A DNA stretch of 64,000 nucleotides from Myrica gale. Its lineage: Eukaryota > Streptophyta > Magnoliopsida > Fagales > Myricaceae. The stretch lies in contig OZ005608.1 in NCBI GenBank assembly GCA_963930655.1, positions 10,230,001 through 10,294,000 on the forward strand, read 5' to 3'. How positions within the stretch are numbered: position 1 is the first letter of the stretch; every line of letters starts with the position of its first letter. This document shows positions 60,590 to 64,000 of this stretch, one piece after another. Under the pieces are notes generated by a model. It saw nothing but the letters and a program-made list of their open reading frames with translations, did not search any database and was not told the DNA's origin. The translations under genes and the position numbers were made by a program.

Positions 60590-61140
60590 ATCCAAAAGGG
60601 TGCTATCTATTTAGGTAAAACTATCTCCCAAAATGATGTTGTAATTCATTCAGTTGAAGTGAAAGAGACAGTAGATTGTGAGAAGTCTTCCAGTTCTATG
60701 AAGCTTGAGATATCTTCTCCAATGGTTAACATTGAAGAGCTGAAGAAGTTGAAAACAATAGGTGTCATGAAGTCTGGCAGCAATATGGAGAATGGAGATG
60801 AATCAACAGAGGGTCTGGTTTTCGTCAACTGTGAAAAGCCAGTGAGTTCTCGATTTTATTTTGACGTTTCTACTTGCTTTAGAAAGGAAATATATTCTTC
60901 CAACTCTTATGCGTCCCAATCCAAAAGTTATAGATATGTTAAATAGAGCAGATGTCTCTGACATCGTGGCCTGGACATTACCCAATTTCCTGTACAGACG
61001 TTTACAATGAAGTGATCTATGGTTTTGAGCTTTCATGGTTCCAAGCAAACTGCGATAACTTCACAGAAGCTGGATATTGCTACATCAGTAACGAGACTTC
61101 CCCTGCTCAGTGCGACCGTCCTGGATCTGGTGCGTAAAGA
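60590..61140 (+). pseudogene. Captured LRK10L-type receptor-kinase ectodomain fragment
   Basis: The plus strand reads VFVNCEKPVSSRFYFDVSTC and SYRYVK, a stop and frame change near 60945, then MSLTSWPGHYPISCTDVYNE and YGFELSWFQANCDNF, with YCYI. The order of Cys residues and the GFELSW block resemble the wall-associated (GUB_WAK/LRK10L) ectodomain of leaf-rust-10-like receptor kinases. No transmembrane segment or kinase. It lies in the opposite orientation to the ELF6 and MEKK1 pieces. The family call is moderate; 60590-60820 is open but unrecognised. Confidence 0.6.
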
Positions 61141-61670
61141 ATAAGAGGAAAATAAAACGACCACATCAATGTAGTAGTTTAATAACATTTGGAACATAAT
61201 TATTATATTTTGAATTCTAAGTCTGCGGATACGAATGTTGTTCTTTTGTTTGCCAAAGCAGAATTCTTTGACAGACTAAAAGAAACGTTGATAAGTAAGT
61301 TTTCTATCTCAAATGGTTGTTTAAAGAAAAACAGAGTCACAGAGTGAAACAGAGTTGGATGAGTTGTGCCTGATGACAACATAAGTGGCTGGGAGTCGAC
61401 GTAACCACCTTCTCCACAGGTTATCCAAGACGCATGCTTGGTGTCGACTGACACTGGTCTCAGCAGCAGCACACCTCAGGTACTCATCGAAAACAGAAGA
61501 TAGGGAACAACGCCGACCAAGTCCCGTATGTGACGGTTTTTTTGGCCGACAATAAAACGAGTCGAAAGAATACAGTCCATCTCTCGGACAAAGACTCCAC
61601 GCAAAGTTGCAAGCTTAGCCTTTTGAAAAGATATGGAAAAATTTGAGTTCCGAAGAGAGAATGAAGAATG
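61141..61670. other. Unassigned interior of the Mutator-like chimera
   Basis: Contains no recognisable gene; a GTCGAC-containing segment lies at 61396-61450. Confidence 0.4.
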
Positions 61671-61899
61671 GGGCTCCGGGGTGCTAATCGACGGAAATCA
61701 TAAGGTTGTGGGTCCAATGTCACGAAATCAAGACAAGGGAGTGCAAAGTGTCAGCGATCTCATAGTTCAGGGGTGCAAAGTGTACTTTCCCCTAAGATTA
61801 GATAGTAGGAGGGGCCATGTTTCATCAAAACACATTTTGATAGGCCAAAATGTATTAAAAAAAAAACTTAACAAAGTAACTTTTTTTTGTGATGAGATA

Positions 61900-63068
61900 A
61901 ATTCGTTGTTATTGACATCAAGGTTATGATGATCACAAAAAGTATCTAAGTGTTTTAATGAACATCTTCGAAAGCTAAAGTGACAAGCGCAAAAAGATTC
62001 AACTGAAGAGTTCAAGAATAAAAAATTTGAAGACATTTATGTTCATTTTTGTAACTCTTAAGCTTATTATTTAGCTAAGCTTGATCACACACCACTTAAC
62101 ACACAAATGATTTTGTAGATAAACTCAAATGCCTTTAAGAGTTTATTTTAAAACTGAGTTTTTGTCTATACCGACCAATATGTTTAACTGGATGCACAAA
62201 GTTTAATCAAGAAACTTGTAAGTGTTATGAGCTCTCTCTTTTAACCAGATTCACAACTGGACCACTAGCGGTCGACGAGTGTATGCATTTGCTCTCAAGG
62301 AGCATTTTGTGCCGTATTTGCAAAAATATTCTTACCCTAAGTTTTTAACACTGCCAAAGTGTTGATGGTCGACTAGTATGTCAAATAAGGAAATATTTTT
62401 GAATTTTTAAATTTAGCGAATCTTGGAAGAGCGAATAATCATATGTACTGGATCCACTGATAAGTGGATGACAGTTAATCGGCAGGCTAAAATTTTTTTG
62501 TAGACCTAAAAACGGAGAGATATCTTAAGGGGTCTATATAAAGGGAATTTTCAGAGTTTGAAAAAGGTTGCCCCTTTTATTATTTTTGAGCTACAACTTT
62601 CTCTAAGCCTTATTCACATTTTCTAAAGGATCTACACACTTATTCTACACTTTCATCCTTTGTCTTAGTGTGCGCTTTTGAGATATATTGAACTATATCA
62701 TCTTCTCTTTTGAGAGAGCTATAGATTGTAATAAACTTTATTCAAGCAAGTGTAAAAGGAGAGTCCGAGCACTCTTGTGGATTTGGTGAGGGTATATTAC
62801 TAAAGGAGTTTGAAGTTTGGAAGGGTGTTCTTGAACTTTGTGTAAAAGCTATTGCATTGATTATATGAGTCAATAGTAGAAAGTCTCAAGACTTGATGAA
62901 AGAACTTGAAGGATGAATGAAGGCAAGGGACGTTGTTGAACCACTTAAAAAATTCAAGTGTTTATTATCTCTAATCATATCTCCTTATTTATTATTTTGA
63001 TTGGTTGAAATTGTGGATTTTTTAAAAGATTTTTGAAACCCAATTCACCATCCTCTTGAGTTGTATAA
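61900..63068 (+). repeat. Third SIRE-like LTR, diverged
   Basis: The end AATTCACCATCCTCTTGAG with following TTGTA matches the terminal block of the LTR at 2650-2680. The body has the same order of features: a TTATGATGATCACAAAAA segment near the start, GGTCGAC motifs (62268, 62367), a CTATATAAAGG TATA-like site at 62535, and a run of AGAG/CTCT near 62710. The left end is unclear. Probably a solo or truncated LTR. Confidence 0.5.
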
Positions 63069-63361
63069 TACCCCTCTCCTGATTTATTTGCCTTAAGATC
63101 ATATTATTAAGTTAAGTAAGGAGGTTTTATTTGGATAGAAAATCTAGCTTTAAGCTTGATATTTGATTTTTATTTCCTAATTTTAGGTGTTTATATATAG
63201 AAGCTCTCTAAAAAAAAATTCTTTCTTGCCCCTTTTTGTCTTATTTCTCATTTATTCCTTTTTGTTATTAAAATTACTAATAAGTGAATTTGTGTTCTAA
63301 TTAGTGATTTAATTAGTAATATTTTTTTCTATTTAAAATTAAATACCGAAAATTTTATATA

Positions 63362-64000
63362 GGGTTAATTACACTTGCACCCCTATGGTTTCATTACATT
63401 TACACTTTGCACCCCGAAACATCAATTTTAAGGCATTAGACCCATATGGTTTGGACGTTTTACGTTTTGCATCCCATCGTCACATTTTTTGTCAAATTGG
63501 ATGGAATGAAGGCCCACGTGCAACGCCCGTGCTTGTTTTTTTCCATTTTGCCCTCCATTTTCGAATTACCCCCGTTAGCTCCTTGTTGCTGCTCATTAGT
63601 CTACGAGACCTTGCCTCCTTCATTTTGCAGGGTACCATTGTTACAGCATAGAGAAAGTGCATCAGTAGAAAGCAATACCTTGTCAAACATCTCTGACAGT
63701 TCATTATCTTCCGTATAAACTGCGGACTGTTTATTACTCCTCCCTTCTTGATTCTGTCAGAGATGTTTGACAAGGTATTGCTTTCTACAGCAAGAAGAAG
63801 GGAGGAGTAATAAACAGTCCGCAGTTTATATGGAAGATAGTGAACTGTCAGAAATGTTTGACAAGGTATTGCTTTCTACTGCAAGAAGAAGGGAGGAGTA
63901 ATAAACAGTCCGCAGTTTATACGGAAGATAGTGAACTGTCAGAGATGTTTGACAAGGTATTGCTTTCTACTGCAAGAAGAAGGGAGGAGTAATAAACAAT
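63362..64000 (+). mobile_element. Left end of a Mutator-like element running off the window
   Basis: Starts GGGTTAATTACACTTGCACC, a common start of plant MULE inverted repeats. The TTTGCACCCC and CCCACGTG motifs are shared with the ends of the 58922-61794 element. Its right end is beyond 64000. The interior begins near 63560 and contains the 91-bp repeat array. Confidence 0.6.
63666..64000. repeat. 91-bp repeat: one inverted copy followed by a tandem array
   Basis: Direct units at 63754-63844, 63845-63935 and 63936 onward (cut by the window end), period exactly 91 bp with three differences between the first two. Immediately to the left, 63666-63750 is a nearly perfect reverse complement of the unit, so the junction near 63752 can form a hairpin of about 85 bp. 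Unit hallmark: ATGTTTGACAAGGTATTGCT then GGGAGGAGTAATAAACAGTC. The units contain stops in all frames I read. Confidence 0.92.

Larger units (their letters stand above)
58922..61794. mobile_element. Probable Mutator-like chimera carrying pieces of three genes
   Basis: The outer regions 58968-59045 and 61675-61755 are inverted copies: left TTTGCACCCCTTGTTTCGAT then TTTGTGATATTG, TGATTTTCATGATT and CACCCCG; right, read in reverse, has TTTGCACTCCCTTGTCTTGA, GTGACATTG, TGATTTCCGTCGATT and CACCCCG. The right end finishes with GGGGAAAGTACACTTTGCAC like other Mutator-type ends. Between them lie fragments of an ELF6-type demethylase, a MEKK1-type kinase and an LRK10L-type receptor. No transposase and no clear 9-bp duplication, so the left boundary is approximate and the class is inferred. 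Confidence 0.7.

Noticed and set aside
63666-64000. CRISPR-like array
   Set aside because: Units are 91 bp with no variable spacers, one copy is inverted and the genome is a plant; it is a tandem repeat.

Overview
This is nuclear DNA of a flowering plant, most likely a eudicot. The genes have many short exons with GT-AG introns, the background is AT-rich, and almost every class of plant transposable element is present. I cannot name the species. All calls come from reading the sequence by eye against remembered protein families; no search was run.

Three host loci are recognisable, all on the minus strand. (1) A complete ubiquitin-specific protease of the UBP25 type (20426-31725, 8 exons, 645 aa). 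It is stretched to 11.3 kb by a LINE in intron 7 and by a gene-capturing hAT element plus a MITE in intron 4. (2) The remains of a sugar-phosphate/phosphate translocator-type gene (39976-41243), decayed by a frameshift, a lost splice acceptor and missing N-terminal exons. Its closest Arabidopsis relative, as I recall it (At3g14410), has a locus tag adjacent to UBP25 (At3g14400), so the pair looks like an ancient conserved neighbourhood. (3) A complete plastid-type SAM-dependent O-methyltransferase of the CCoAOMT-like family (52039-57568, 9 exons, 309 aa).

Layout. 1-2690: 3' end and long LTR of a SIRE-like Copia element. 2691-11933: old repeat-rich DNA, possibly from a CACTA-type transposon, split by a recent Copia element (4067-9217) with 239-bp LTRs and CCATG target duplications. 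11934-20400: a second SIRE-like LTR fragment, a broken Gypsy reverse transcriptase, a PP2C phosphatase fragment, and a 156-bp tandem array beside what looks like a TAT-type LTR. 20426-31725: UBP25. 32238-34150: a LINE derivative apparently lacking ORF2. 34740-36990: a large inverted repeat. 39398-39577: a PIF/Harbinger MITE. 42441-43782: a truncated LINE. 44609-46728: a MITE split by a Mutator-like element that itself holds an inverted pair of TRIM retroelements. 46889-48283: a Pack-MULE carrying an ammonium-transporter fragment. 48520-51267: another LINE. 52039-57568: the O-methyltransferase. 58922-61794: a Mutator-like chimera holding pieces of three genes (an ELF6-type JmjC demethylase, a MEKK1-type kinase and an LRK10L-type receptor). 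61900-63070: a third SIRE-like LTR. 63362-end: the start of another Mutator-like element with an inverted-plus-tandem 91-bp repeat.

The most striking theme is gene capture. Three independent DNA transposons in 64 kb carry fragments of at least six unrelated host genes, two of them as multi-gene chimeras. One lies inside an intron of an apparently functional gene.
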